Positions 7,906 to 16,566 of a DNA stretch of 64,000 bases are shown piece by piece. The stretch covers positions 124,001 to 188,000 of the forward strand of contig JBDVOA010000010.1 of assembly GCA_039969355.1 (NCBI GenBank). Direction: 5' to 3'. The notes under the pieces were generated by a model, which saw nothing but the letters and a program-made list of their open reading frames with translations, did no database searches and was not told the DNA's origin. Position 1 is the first letter of the stretch. Every line of letters starts with the position of its first letter. A program made the translations under genes and the position numbers. The DNA is from JL08 sp039969355. GTDB taxonomy: Bacteria > Pseudomonadota > Alphaproteobacteria > Rhodobacterales > Rhodobacteraceae.

Positions 7906-8814
7906 ATGATGCGCCTGTTGTCTGCAATGTTGATTTGCCTGTCGGGACGATTCGCAATGGCGGATGTGCCGCAAGTCGCTGTGGACATCCTGCCGCTGCA
8001 TTCGTTGGCAGCACGCGTCATGCAGGGCTTAGGGACGCCCGACTTGATCCTGCCGCCGGGTGCGTCGCCGCATGGGTATGCCATGCGGCCCTCGCAGGCC
8101 GCTGCACTGGCGAATGCCGATCTGGTCGTTTGGGTCGGCAGTGATCTTACACCTTGGCTGGAAATGCCAATTCGAAATCTAGCAACAGAATCCAATACAA
8201 TTGAAGTTTTAACGCTTCCGGGAACCGTGGTTTTGCCGTTTCGCGAAGGCGCGCTGTTTGAAGGGGAAGCCCATGATCACACCCACGCCGATGATCATGG
8301 GACCCTTGACCCTCATGCCTGGCTTGATCCTGTAAATGCCGGTCTTTGGATGGAGCAAATCGCAAAGAATCTCGCGGCACAAGATCCTGATAATGCGTCG
8401 TTATATGTCGCGAACGCTGCCGACGGGAGGGCTGAACTGGCGGCACTCAGTGATCAGATCGAGACTATAGTTGCCCCAATCCGGGGTGCCCGGTTTATGG
8501 TCTTCCATGATGCCTATCATTATTTTGAGGCGCGGTTTGATGTCGAGGCGGCTGGTGCAATTTCGCTGGGAGACGCGGCGGCACCCGGTCCGGGTCGATT
8601 GGCAAAGTTACGCGCTAGTATTGCCGATAGAGAACTCAACTGCGTTTTTGCCGAGCCGCAGTTTGACGCCGGTTTGATCGAGACTGTGGTGGATGGAACA
8701 GGCACAAGCATCAAGGTGCTGGATCCAATGGGCAGCAATTTGTTGCCCGGCCCGGCGCAGTATCGGGAATTGCTGTTGCAGATGGCGACGGCAATGTCTG
8801 AGTGCTCCAACTAG
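7906..8814 (+). CDS. znuA: Zinc ABC transporter, periplasmic zinc-binding protein
   Basis: The 302-residue protein starts with a signal peptide (about residues 1-19) and continues as a cluster A-I metal-binding protein. Likely zinc ligands are H56 (in ASPHGYAM) and H137 (in LDPHAWLDP). Between them is the His/Asp-rich loop at about 123-131 that marks ZnuA. It delivers zinc to ZnuBC. AAGGA lies 10 bases before the ATG at 7906; a second ATG follows directly at 7909. It is divergent from zur and has a Zur palindrome 18 bases upstream of its start. Confidence 0.94.
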   Translation: MMRLLSAMLICLSGRFAMADVPQVAVDILPLHSLAARVMQGLGTPDLILPPGASPHGYAMRPSQAAALANADLVVWVGSDLTPWLEMPIRNLATESNTIEVLTLPGTVVLPFREGALFEGEAHDHTHADDHGTLDPHAWLDPVNAGLWMEQIAKNLAAQDPDNASLYVANAADGRAELAALSDQIETIVAPIRGARFMVFHDAYHYFEARFDVEAAGAISLGDAAAPGPGRLAKLRASIADRELNCVFAEPQFDAGLIETVVDGTGTSIKVLDPMGSNLLPGPAQYRELLLQMATAMSECSN

Positions 8815-8931
8815 CGCCTTCTTCCGGGGATGCAAAAGGTATCCCCCCTTGCAGGCCCCCATAGGCGATACTAAGACTCCGGTAAGACTTTTGCGGGTAT
8901 GGTCCCGAATTAATAGAGCAGGCAGGCAGAT

Positions 8932-9564
8932 ATGCACGATCCAATCGACACCTATATGAACACCCTTGTCCCAATGGTTGTGGAACAGACCAGCCGCGGC
9001 GAACGGGCATACGACATCTTTTCCCGACTGCTGAAAGAGCGGATCATTTTTCTGAACGGGCCCGTTCATGATGGGATGTCATCATTGATCGTGGCGCAGC
9101 TACTGCACCTTGAAGCGGAAAACCCGTCCAAAGAAATATCTATGTATATCAATAGCCCAGGCGGTGTAGTTACCTCTGGATTGTCGATCTATGACACGAT
9201 GCAGTACATCAAGCCAAAAGTTAGCACGCTGGTTATCGGGCAGGCTGCATCCATGGGATCCTTGCTTTTGACCGCCGGCGAAAAAGAGATGCGGTTCTCT
9301 CTGCCAAACAGCCGTGTCATGGTGCACCAACCTTCGGGCGGATATCAGGGTCAGGCGACCGACATTATGATTCACGCTCAAGAGACGCAGAAACTCAAAA
9401 CCCGCCTGAACGAGATTTATGTGCACCACACGGGGCAGACCCTGAAAAAGGTAGAGGCTGCGCTGGAAAGGGACAATTTCATGTCCCCCGAAGAGGCAAA
9501 AGAGTTTGGTTTGATAGACGAAATAGTAGCGAGCCGCCCCAAGGTGGATGATGAGGAATCCTGA
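8932..9564 (+). CDS. clpP: ATP-dependent Clp protease proteolytic subunit
   Basis: The 210-residue serine protease has the full ClpP catalytic triad: S107 in GQAASMGS, H132 in MVHQPSGG and D181 before NFMSPEEA. The spacings (25 and 49) equal those of E. coli ClpP. ClpP forms the tetradecameric chamber that degrades proteins unfolded by ClpX or ClpA. In alphaproteobacteria ClpXP also degrades CtrA, whose gene lies 10 kb away here. The start follows GGCAGGCAGAT. clpX follows after 173 bases. Confidence 0.97.
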   Translation: MHDPIDTYMNTLVPMVVEQTSRGERAYDIFSRLLKERIIFLNGPVHDGMSSLIVAQLLHLEAENPSKEISMYINSPGGVVTSGLSIYDTMQYIKPKVSTLVIGQAASMGSLLLTAGEKEMRFSLPNSRVMVHQPSGGYQGQATDIMIHAQETQKLKTRLNEIYVHHTGQTLKKVEAALERDNFMSPEEAKEFGLIDEIVASRPKVDDEES

Positions 9565-9737
9565 GGGGCCGGCACCTATTGACGGTAACACATAATATTA
9601 CGAGGCCTTGCCGGGCAGGCGGGGCACATTTTGCGATTGTGGACCACCCGGTGCTGGCCTAAGCTGGCTCAAACGTGAGTGCAATTGGGTTCTAGTCTGG
9701 ACCGGATATCGAAGCGCTAAGGCCTGAAAGGTTTGAC

Positions 9738-11006
9738 ATGGCAACGACTACAAGTGGTGACAGCAAAAACACACTTTACTGCAGCTTTTGTGGCAAAAGC
9801 CAACATGAAGTACGTAAGCTGATTGCCGGGCCAACTGTGTTCATCTGCGACGAATGCGTCGAACTTTGCATGGACATCATCCGTGAAGAAACCAAGGCGA
9901 GCGGGCTGAAATCAACCGACGGTGTCCCGACACCCAAAGATATTTGCGGTGTTCTGGATGACTATGTCATCGGGCAGGCGATGGCCAAAAAGGTGCTCTC
10001 GGTTGCGGTCCACAACCACTACAAGCGCCTTAATCATGCCCAGAAGTCCGGCAGCGATATTGAACTGGCAAAGTCCAATATCCTGCTGATCGGTCCAACG
10101 GGCTGTGGTAAAACCCTATTGGCACAAACCCTTGCGCGGATTTTGGATGTTCCGTTTACAATGGCGGATGCAACCACGCTGACAGAAGCGGGGTATGTGG
10201 GCGAGGATGTTGAAAACATCATCCTGAAGCTCTTGCAGTCTTCTGAGTATAATGTTGAACGTGCACAGCGCGGGATCGTATACATTGACGAGGTTGATAA
10301 GATCACCCGCAAGTCGGAAAACCCGTCCATTACCCGGGACGTTTCGGGCGAGGGCGTGCAGCAGGCGTTACTGAAACTGATGGAAGGGACTGTTGCCTCG
10401 GTCCCGCCACAGGGTGGACGCAAGCATCCGCAACAAGAATTCTTGCAGGTTGATACTACCAATATTCTGTTCATTTGCGGCGGTGCATTTGCCGGGCTGG
10501 ACAAAATCATTGCAGCGCGTGGTAAGGGCTCCGCCATGGGTTTTGGCGCAGATGTGCGCGATAATGATGAACGCGGTGTTGGTGAGATTTTTACCGATCT
10601 CGAACCGGAAGATCTGCTAAAATTTGGCTTGATTCCGGAGTTTGTGGGGCGCTTGCCGGTACTAGCAACACTGGAAGATCTGGATGAAGATGCGCTTGTT
10701 ACGATCCTCACCAAGCCAAAAAATGCTCTGGTCAAGCAATATCAGCGCCTGTTCGAGATTGAAGATACGGAACTGACTTTTACCGATGACGCATTGTTGG
10801 CGATTGCCAAACGGGCGATCATGCGCAAGACCGGGGCGCGGGGTCTGCGATCGATCCTTGAGGACATTCTTTTGAATACCATGTTTGATCTGCCTGGGCT
10901 CGACGCCGTCACCGAAGTTGTCGTGAACGAGGAAGCGGTCAATGCCGATGCCGCGCCGTTGATGATATATGCCGATGCGGAAAAGAAACCGGCGTCCGCA
11001 GGTTGA
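9738..11006 (+). CDS. clpX: ATP-dependent Clp protease ATP-binding subunit ClpX
   Basis: The 422-residue unfoldase has an N-terminal zinc domain (C15, C18, C37, C40), Walker A GPTGCGKT (119-126), the pore loop GYVGEDVEN, Walker B IVYIDEVDK and the RKSENPSITRDVSGEG segment. It unfolds tagged proteins and feeds them to ClpP. Length and order are standard. It ends two bases before the probable GTG start of the next gene. Confidence 0.97.
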   Translation: MATTTSGDSKNTLYCSFCGKSQHEVRKLIAGPTVFICDECVELCMDIIREETKASGLKSTDGVPTPKDICGVLDDYVIGQAMAKKVLSVAVHNHYKRLNHAQKSGSDIELAKSNILLIGPTGCGKTLLAQTLARILDVPFTMADATTLTEAGYVGEDVENIILKLLQSSEYNVERAQRGIVYIDEVDKITRKSENPSITRDVSGEGVQQALLKLMEGTVASVPPQGGRKHPQQEFLQVDTTNILFICGGAFAGLDKIIAARGKGSAMGFGADVRDNDERGVGEIFTDLEPEDLLKFGLIPEFVGRLPVLATLEDLDEDALVTILTKPKNALVKQYQRLFEIEDTELTFTDDALLAIAKRAIMRKTGARGLRSILEDILLNTMFDLPGLDAVTEVVVNEEAVNADAAPLMIYADAEKKPASAG

Positions 11007-11007
11007 T

Positions 11008-11385
11008 GTGACGATTCACCGGATCGGCTCTGGCGGGAACTATGAATCCGAAATTGGTTATTGCCGGGCGGTTGTTGCCGGTGGTTTTGCGCATGTTGCT
11101 GGAACGACAGCGGGCGGGGCAGAAGTATCAGAGGATGTGGTCGATCAATGTCGCTCCGCGCTTGAAATCATTGGCGCAGCACTGAAGGAAGCAGGTTCAG
11201 GATTCGAACATGCAGTGCGCGTGCGCTACATTCTTCCTGATCGACATGATTTCGAGGCTTGTTGGCCGCTACTGCGTGAAACCTTTGGTGCCAACCCACC
11301 GGCTGCAACAATGGTGGAATGCGGTCTGATCGACGCCAAATACAAGATCGAAATCGAGGTAACCGCTGTTGTGCCGGTCGGCTAA
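11008..11385 (+). CDS. RidA/YjgF family protein
   Basis: This 125-residue protein matches the RidA (YjgF/YER057c/UK114) family. It has the early CRAVVAGGFAHVAGTT strand, the middle EAGSGFEHAVRVRYIL and a C-terminal EIEVTAVVP. Family members of the RidA type hydrolyse reactive enamines or imines, but many subgroups have other or unknown roles. The canonical RidA arginine motif near the C-terminus is not clear here, so the exact activity is open. The GTG at 11008, two bases after the clpX stop, is the best start; an ATG at 10969 inside clpX is the alternative. Confidence 0.8.
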   Translation: MTIHRIGSGGNYESEIGYCRAVVAGGFAHVAGTTAGGAEVSEDVVDQCRSALEIIGAALKEAGSGFEHAVRVRYILPDRHDFEACWPLLRETFGANPPAATMVECGLIDAKYKIEIEVTAVVPVG

Positions 11386-11470
11386 GGTTAACATGCTGCC
11401 GGTTTGCTTGTGGCTGGACCTTTGGCGACCTTTGGTCCATATCTGATGCAACATTTTTTCGGAGGCACCG

Positions 11471-11854
11471 ATGGGTATCCTGAGTAAGGTTGTGCGTGTA
11501 TTCACCTGGTGGAACGGTCAGACGTTGAACACCCAGTTGTTCACCTGGCGCAAGGGCGAACGTGTGGGCGAAGATGAACAAGGCAACGTGTTCTACCGGA
11601 CCCACGATGATGCGAAACGCTGGGTCATTTTTAACGGTGAGGTCGAAGCAAGTCGGATATCTCCTGATTGGCATGGTTGGTTGCACCGCACGTGGGACGA
11701 GCCGCCAACCGACAAACCATTGGCACATAAGCCTTGGCAAAAACCGCACCAGGAAAACCTGACAGGTACAGCGATGGCCTACGCACCAGCGGGGTCAATC
11801 CGCCGTGTCGGCGCCGCGTCGCGCTCTGACTACGAGGCGTGGACTCCCGAATAG
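11471..11854 (+). CDS. NADH:ubiquinone oxidoreductase accessory subunit, NDUFA12 family
   Basis: The 127-residue protein is an NDUFA12/B17.2 homologue, an accessory subunit of respiratory complex I found in mitochondria and alphaproteobacteria. Typical features are TWWNGQTLNTQLFTWRKG near the N-terminus, WVIFNGEVEASRISPDWHGWLH in the middle and the Pro/Trp-rich HKPWQKPH stretch. GGAGG stands 6 bases before the ATG. It precedes mlaD by 10 bases, an arrangement often seen in this family of bacteria. Confidence 0.93.
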   Translation: MGILSKVVRVFTWWNGQTLNTQLFTWRKGERVGEDEQGNVFYRTHDDAKRWVIFNGEVEASRISPDWHGWLHRTWDEPPTDKPLAHKPWQKPHQENLTGTAMAYAPAGSIRRVGAASRSDYEAWTPE

Positions 11855-11864
11855 GGGTCTTGTG

Positions 11865-12311
11865 ATGTCAGATAACCGAACAGAGATTCTTGTAGGCGGT
11901 GCCGTATTGGCCGCCGCGATTGCTTTCGCGGTCTACGCTGGTCAGGCTACAGGCTTTGCGACCAGCAGTCAGGGCTATCCACTCAACGCGAGCTTTCGCT
12001 CGCTTGAAGGGGTTGGTGTCGGCACTGACGTACGGCTGGCAGGTGTAAAGATAGGTACGGTAACGAGCGTAACGTTGAACCCGGAAACTTACCGGGCAGA
12101 CACGGAAGTCACGGTGGCAACCGGGATTGAAATACCCGATGACAGCGCGATTATAGTCTCTTCAGAAGGTCTGCTTGGCGGAAACTTCGTGGAAGTTGTG
12201 CCTGGTGGCTCGCCATTTTTCTTTGAACCAGGGGCCGAGATCGATGACACGCAAGGGGCGGTCAGTTTGATCTCCCTGTTGCTAAAATTTGTTTCCGGCG
12301 GCGATGAATGA
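11865..12311 (+). CDS. mlaD: Outer-membrane lipid asymmetry protein MlaD (MCE domain)
   Basis: The 148-residue protein has one N-terminal membrane anchor (about 9-28) and a single MCE domain (about 38-118), with SLEGVGVGTDVRLAGVKIGTV and DDSAIIVSSEGLLGGNFVEV as family hallmarks. MlaD hexamers carry phospholipids between the membranes as part of MlaFEDB. The other mla genes are not in the window. The start at 11865 was chosen over an upstream in-frame GTG because the protein then starts as MSDNRTEILVGG, as usual. It overlaps the next gene by 4 bases. Confidence 0.9.
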   Translation: MSDNRTEILVGGAVLAAAIAFAVYAGQATGFATSSQGYPLNASFRSLEGVGVGTDVRLAGVKIGTVTSVTLNPETYRADTEVTVATGIEIPDDSAIIVSSEGLLGGNFVEVVPGGSPFFFEPGAEIDDTQGAVSLISLLLKFVSGGDE

Positions 12312-12661
12312 GGATTCTTGGTCTAGTGGTTGGTCTTTGGGCCAGTGCTTCATTTGCGCAGGATGCCAGTCTCTCCTCCGGAGCGGTGCTGCGGGGGCTA
12401 GACAAAATCAATGGCCACCATTCCGACATTGAAATCCCGTCTGGTAGAGTCGCGCAATTTGGCAGTCTGTCCATCGAGTTGACCGAATGTCGGTATCCCG
12501 CAGGCAACCCCTCCGGCGATGCATTTGCATTTCTGATCATCCGCGAAGTGGGAAAAGACGCACCGGTCTATCGTGGCTGGATGATAGCATCATCGCCTGC
12601 TCTGAACCCTTTGGATCACGCGCGTTATGATGTTTGGGTCATGCGCTGCACGACATCATAG
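12308..12661 (+). CDS. DUF2155 domain-containing secreted protein
   Basis: The 117-residue protein has a signal peptide (about 1-17, ending ASFAQ) and a DUF2155 domain with LRGLDKINGHHSDIEIPSG, the ECRYP cysteine and YRGWMIASSPALNPLDHARYDVWVMRC. DUF2155 proteins are widespread in alphaproteobacteria and have no known function. Two cysteines (in ECRYP and VMRC) could form a periplasmic disulfide. It overlaps mlaD by ATGA, hinting at an envelope role. Its 3' end overlaps the convergent aat gene by 37 bases. Confidence 0.88.
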   Translation: MRILGLVVGLWASASFAQDASLSSGAVLRGLDKINGHHSDIEIPSGRVAQFGSLSIELTECRYPAGNPSGDAFAFLIIREVGKDAPVYRGWMIASSPALNPLDHARYDVWVMRCTTS

Positions 12662-13257
12662 GGTGGTGTTAACCGAGGGGCATCGAAGTCGGCCGAGATT
12701 TCCTGCGCCTGTTCAAGTTTAACGTGGTACGCGGCGCGAGATATCTCGATGGCGCCCAATGACGCCAGATGATCCGTCAGGAATTGGGTGTCAAAAAGGA
12801 CGAAACCTGCTTGCCGCAACCGATCCACCAAATAGACAAGGGCAATTTTGGAGGCATCGGTTTGGCGCGAAAACATGCTTTCGCCAAAAAATGCAGCGCC
12901 CAGCGTGACGCCGTATACGCCGCCGACCAAAGACGGCCCATTCCAGACCTCCAAAGAATGGGCGCGGTGCATGTGATGTAGTTCCAGATAAAGACTGCGA
13001 ATTTCTTCATTGATCCAGGTTTCGGCACGGTCAGCGCAAAAATCGACCACCTCTTCAAACCGCTGATCCACGCTGACCTGAAAATCACCCTTCAATAGTC
13101 GTTTTCGCAAGGATCGCGAGATGTGAAAACCGTCCAGCGGTAGGATGCCGCGACGCACCGGATCGACCCAAAAAATCTCCGGGTCGTCTCGATGTTCTGC
13201 CATTGGAAAGATACCGGTCGAATACCCATGCAGCAGAATATCAGGCGTCAGTTTCAT
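12625..13257 (-). CDS. aat: Leucyl/phenylalanyl-tRNA--protein transferase
   Basis: The 210-residue enzyme has the family signature PDILLHGYSTGIFPMAE at the N-terminus and the GGVYGVTLGAAFFGESMFS core. Aat adds Leu or Phe to proteins with N-terminal Arg or Lys and so marks them for ClpS/ClpAP degradation (N-end rule). The length is normal. It is convergent with the DUF2155 gene and shares its last 37 bases with it. accC lies 29 bases upstream on the same strand, so it may be read from the accBC promoter. Confidence 0.94.
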   Translation of the reverse strand: MKLTPDILLHGYSTGIFPMAEHRDDPEIFWVDPVRRGILPLDGFHISRSLRKRLLKGDFQVSVDQRFEEVVDFCADRAETWINEEIRSLYLELHHMHRAHSLEVWNGPSLVGGVYGVTLGAAFFGESMFSRQTDASKIALVYLVDRLRQAGFVLFDTQFLTDHLASLGAIEISRAAYHVKLEQAQEISADFDAPRLTPPYDVVQRMTQTS

Positions 13258-13286
13258 GGCAGAAAGATATTGCCGCGCATTGGCGG

Positions 13287-14636
13287 TTATCCTTCAAGAT
13301 GTGTCTGCAGCCACTTTTCGAGCCAATGGATGTTATAACCGCCGCTGAGAATATCCGGCTCTTGCAGCAGTTGGTTGAACAGCGGCACAGTAGTATCGAC
13401 ACCATCGACGATTAATTCACCCAGTGCACGACTGAGACGCGCCAGCGCTTCGGGTCGGTCGCGCCCGTGCACAATCAGTTTGCCGATCAGACTGTCGTAA
13501 TAGGGTGGGATCGAATACCCGTCATAAAGTGCGCTGTCCATCCGCACGCCCAGACCGCCTGGTGCATGATACTGGCTGATCCGTCCCGGTGAGGGGGCAA
13601 AATTTGGAAGTTTTTCGGCGTTAATCCTAACTTCGATGGAATGGCCGTTGATTTCCAATTCATCCTGCGTCCATGACATTGGCAAGCCTGAGGCAACTCG
13701 AATTTGTTCTCGCACCAGATCGACGCCAAAGATCGCTTCGGTTACAGGGTGTTCGACCTGCAATCGTGTGTTCATTTCGATAAAATAAAACTCATCATTC
13801 TCGAACAGGAATTCTATGGTGCCCGCGCCGGTGTAGTTGATGGCGGCAACCGCATCTGAGCAGACCTTGCCAATACGGGCACGCAGCTCTGACGAGATTG
13901 CGGGGCCAGGAGCCTCTTCAAAAACCTTCTGGTGGCGACGCTGCAGCGAACAATCCCGCTCTCCCAGATGAACGGCTTTGCCTTTACCATCCCCGAAGAC
14001 TTGGATTTCGATGTGCCGGGGTGTCTGCAGGTACTTTTCGATATAGACTTCATCATTGCCAAAGTTGGATTTGCCTTCAGCCCGTGCGGTCAGAAAGGCA
14101 CTTTCCATATCGCTGGCGGATTCTGCAACCTTCATACCTTTTCCGCCGCCGCCAGCGGTCGCCTTGATGATGACCGGATAGCCGATTTCCTTCCCGATTT
14201 TCTGAGCAGTTGCCAGATCCGGTACGCCGCCTTCGCTCCCCGGTACGCAGGGAACACCCAACGCCTTCATTGTGTCTTTGGCGGTGATCTTGTCACCCAT
14301 GACGCGAATGTGTTCGGCTGTCGGGCCAATGAAAGTCAGTTCGTGGTCTTCGATGATCTGTACAAAACTGGCATTTTCAGACAGAAACCCATAGCCTGGG
14401 TGGATCGCATCTGAGCCGGTTATTTCGCAGGCGGACATGATCGCGGGCACAGACAGATAGCTTTGTGTGGCCGAGGGCGGGCCGATACACACACTTTCGT
14501 CAGCCATGCGCACATGCATCGCGTCGCTATCCGCCGTCGAATGGACTGCGACGCTGGGGATGCCCATTTCGCGCGCGGCGCGGATCACCCGAAGCGCAAT
14601 TTCACCGCGATTGGCAATCAGGATTTTATTGAACAT
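13287..14636 (-). CDS. accC: Acetyl-CoA carboxylase, biotin carboxylase subunit
   Basis: The 449-residue enzyme starts MFNKILIANRGEIALRVIRAA and has the ATP-grasp glycine loop KATAGGGGKGMKV, the QRRHQKV and the EMNTRLQVEHPVTE motifs. It carboxylates the biotin carried by AccB, the first step of fatty-acid synthesis. AAGG precedes the ATG at 14636 by about 9 bases. accB lies 10 bases upstream, forming the usual accBC operon. Length and motifs are complete. Confidence 0.97.
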   Translation of the reverse strand: MFNKILIANRGEIALRVIRAAREMGIPSVAVHSTADSDAMHVRMADESVCIGPPSATQSYLSVPAIMSACEITGSDAIHPGYGFLSENASFVQIIEDHELTFIGPTAEHIRVMGDKITAKDTMKALGVPCVPGSEGGVPDLATAQKIGKEIGYPVIIKATAGGGGKGMKVAESASDMESAFLTARAEGKSNFGNDEVYIEKYLQTPRHIEIQVFGDGKGKAVHLGERDCSLQRRHQKVFEEAPGPAISSELRARIGKVCSDAVAAINYTGAGTIEFLFENDEFYFIEMNTRLQVEHPVTEAIFGVDLVREQIRVASGLPMSWTQDELEINGHSIEVRINAEKLPNFAPSPGRISQYHAPGGLGVRMDSALYDGYSIPPYYDSLIGKLIVHGRDRPEALARLSRALGELIVDGVDTTVPLFNQLLQEPDILSGGYNIHWLEKWLQTHLEG

Positions 14637-14646
14637 TGCCAATGCC

Positions 14647-15138
14647 TTACTCGAGAATCACGAGCGGCGCGCCATATTCCACCGCGCCACCGTCTTCCAC
14701 CAGAATGCGTTTGATCGTGCCCGCGCGAGGGGCTGGTATGTGATTCATAGTCTTCATTGCCTCAACGATCAGAAGCGTATCACCTTCGGCGACAGCAGCG
14801 CCTACCGTGATAAAGGGCGGGCTTCCGGGTTCGGCCTGCATATATATCGTTCCAACCATAGGCGAGGTAACAGCGCCGGGGTGACTGGCGGGATCGTCGA
14901 CAGCCGGGGCGGATAAGGTGGCAGAGGGCGCTGCAGCGGCTGCGGGCGCGGCAACAGTGGGCGCAGCGGCGACAGCAGCAATTGCTGGCTGAGGCGCGGC
15001 GCGGCTCACGCGGACATTCAGGCTGTCGTCCTCTCCGTATTCCCGTTTGACCTGAACTTCCGTCAGATCGTTTTCATGTAGTAGTTCTGCCAGAGCTTGA
15101 ATGAATGCCACATCTGCGTCTCGATTGTTTTTTGTCAT
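14647..15138 (-). CDS. accB: Acetyl-CoA carboxylase biotin carboxyl carrier protein
   Basis: The 163-residue protein has an N-terminal domain, an Ala/Pro-rich linker (about residues 50-85) and a C-terminal biotinyl domain with VEAMKTMN, whose lysine is biotinylated. It shuttles the carboxyl group between AccC and the carboxyltransferase. The ATG at 15138 has GAGGA in front (GAGGATTCT); a frame reaching 15183 lacks this. First gene of accBC. Confidence 0.96.
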   Translation of the reverse strand: MTKNNRDADVAFIQALAELLHENDLTEVQVKREYGEDDSLNVRVSRAAPQPAIAAVAAAPTVAAPAAAAAPSATLSAPAVDDPASHPGAVTSPMVGTIYMQAEPGSPPFITVGAAVAEGDTLLIVEAMKTMNHIPAPRAGTIKRILVEDGGAVEYGAPLVILE

Positions 15139-15821
15139 AGAATCCTCAACCGCTTCGTCTGGCGTGTTATGGGCGCGCCACATTTATGTTAGCGCTGCTT
15201 ATATGTCATGCAATCGAGTATGAAAAGCAGCCTCGTGGATCGCTGCCAAGCAAGTTTGGGGCTGGCGGTCAGAAGGCACATTTGACAAAGCATTGCCGTA
15301 TGTTGCTGCTGGCGCTGACGTAAGTCATCGCGCCCGCACTTGGGGCGAACTGTTTTTGAATTTGACCCGATGAGAATGGCGAAGTTTGCCGTGTAAAAGG
15401 CCGGATCGGCGGCTGCCGCTTCCATATTTGACCATGCGGAGAGTAGCGCGATTCATAGATAGAATGAGGGGCGATCAGCCCCGTTAAACGAGAGTTTATT
15501 CTTGCGATTGCGGAAAGGCTAGGGACGTCATTTGGCCGTTTCACCGTGTGGGAAGCGGCTAGCAATCAAACTGGCGTTCTACTGTAGTCGAAGGACGAGA
15601 AAGCTAAAGTCATTTGCCCTAAGCTTGTCTGTCCTATTGCAGTCCTAAATCATTGATCCAAACCTGAGGAATTACGAGATGTCTCCTGTAAAGCGCGAAA
15701 CGTCTCTAATGTATGGGCAAGTCCGCCGCGATGATGGAACTGCTTTGTCGCTGAAGTTCGCATGCGGTTGTTCCTAGGGCCATTGCACCTCACATGAAGG
15801 TAAGAAGCCAACTTCTCTTCC
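15139..15821. other. Gene-poor stretch upstream of accB
   Basis: About 680 bases without a convincing gene. Frames of 60-98 codons on the minus strand have no ribosome-binding site and no recognisable domain. The only start with a good site (GAGGA, 9 bases) is a plus-strand ORF of 32 codons at 15679-15777, rich in Arg and ending in CGCS. I do not call it a gene. The accB promoter must lie near 15139-15250. Confidence 0.5.
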
Positions 15822-16121
15822 CTATTCGGACAGCGCGCCATCCGTGATCTGTTGCTTCAATTCAGCCAGTTCTTCGGCCTGTTCCGCCAACATCGCTTCA
15901 ATTTCAATTTGTAATGCAGAGGGGGGTGCGGCCCGATCTTTTTTTGCTTCTGCCCTGCCGTCATGGCGAAACGGACGCTCTTGAGTGCCGGACGCGCCTG
16001 TGCCGGACCCTGGTGGTTTGATCAGACCAGTCTCAGCCGCTTTCTTTGGGGTTTCCGGCAGCGCCCCGGGATGCCCCGTACTAAGCGGTGCCAGAACTGA
16101 TGGTGTTCCGGTTACTTGCAT
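15822..16121 (-). CDS. Hypothetical small protein with C-terminal coiled coil
   Basis: This 99-residue protein has no domain I recognise. The first 70 residues are rich in Pro, Gly, Ala and Thr and probably disordered. The end (about 70-99: PPSALQIEIEAMLAEQAEELAELKQQ) is a strongly acidic amphipathic helix that could form a coiled coil. GGAG lies 7 bases before the ATG at 16121, which is preferred over a start 12 codons upstream. It is divergent from the FliM/FliN-family gene across 445 bases, which may hint at a flagellar link. Confidence 0.6.
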   Translation of the reverse strand: MQVTGTPSVLAPLSTGHPGALPETPKKAAETGLIKPPGSGTGASGTQERPFRHDGRAEAKKDRAAPPSALQIEIEAMLAEQAEELAELKQQITDGALSE

Positions 16122-16566
16122 TTTTTGCTCCGTTCTTAGAACAATCGGAGCCCTCACCCACGGGCATTATACGCAGTTAAGAATGAATGAGGTGTTAAGC
16201 GATTAGTTTGGCCAACCACATTATGCTTAAATTTGTTCGGTTAATGCTAAAGAGAGTCTGGGCCAGCGGTGCGAGCGAGAATCGTCTCCGCATGACGATA
16301 TTCCGGCACGAAGTGAAGTGTATTCAGCTGCATAACTTTTGAACCCTAAAAAGAAGACTCTGCTGCAATCCTGAAAGACGTCTCTGTTTTAGAAACGGCA
16401 CGCGCCCATCTACTCTTCGCGACATGCATGTTGGTATGGTTGATTTTGCGTTGACCCGCTGCAATCTTGAGTTTTAGCGATTCAATAAACTTTTCGCATA
16501 AAGCCTATCGTAACTATATCGCCGTTAGATATGCGTGAAAATACCGCGAGCGGAGAGGCGGAATTG
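16122..16566. other. Intergenic region between divergent genes
   Basis: About 445 bases with promoters for the divergent 15822-16121 and 16567-17619 genes. It is AT-rich near 16200-16250 and contains two TTAA half-sites (around 16228 and 16242) that are not at the canonical CtrA spacing. No gene or RNA is recognised. Confidence 0.4.

Noticed and set aside
8826..8846. GGGGAT/ATCCCC hairpin after znuA
   Set aside because: Short stem with a 9-base loop and no T tract; not called a terminator.
15189..15841. Three minus-strand frames of 63-98 codons upstream of accB
   Set aside because: No ribosome-binding sites, no domain-like sequence, and different frames overlap without order; treated as non-coding.
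16122..16566. CtrA site upstream of the FliM/FliN-like gene
   Set aside because: TTAA half-sites are present but the spacing is 10 bases, not 7, and AT-rich DNA gives such pairs by chance.
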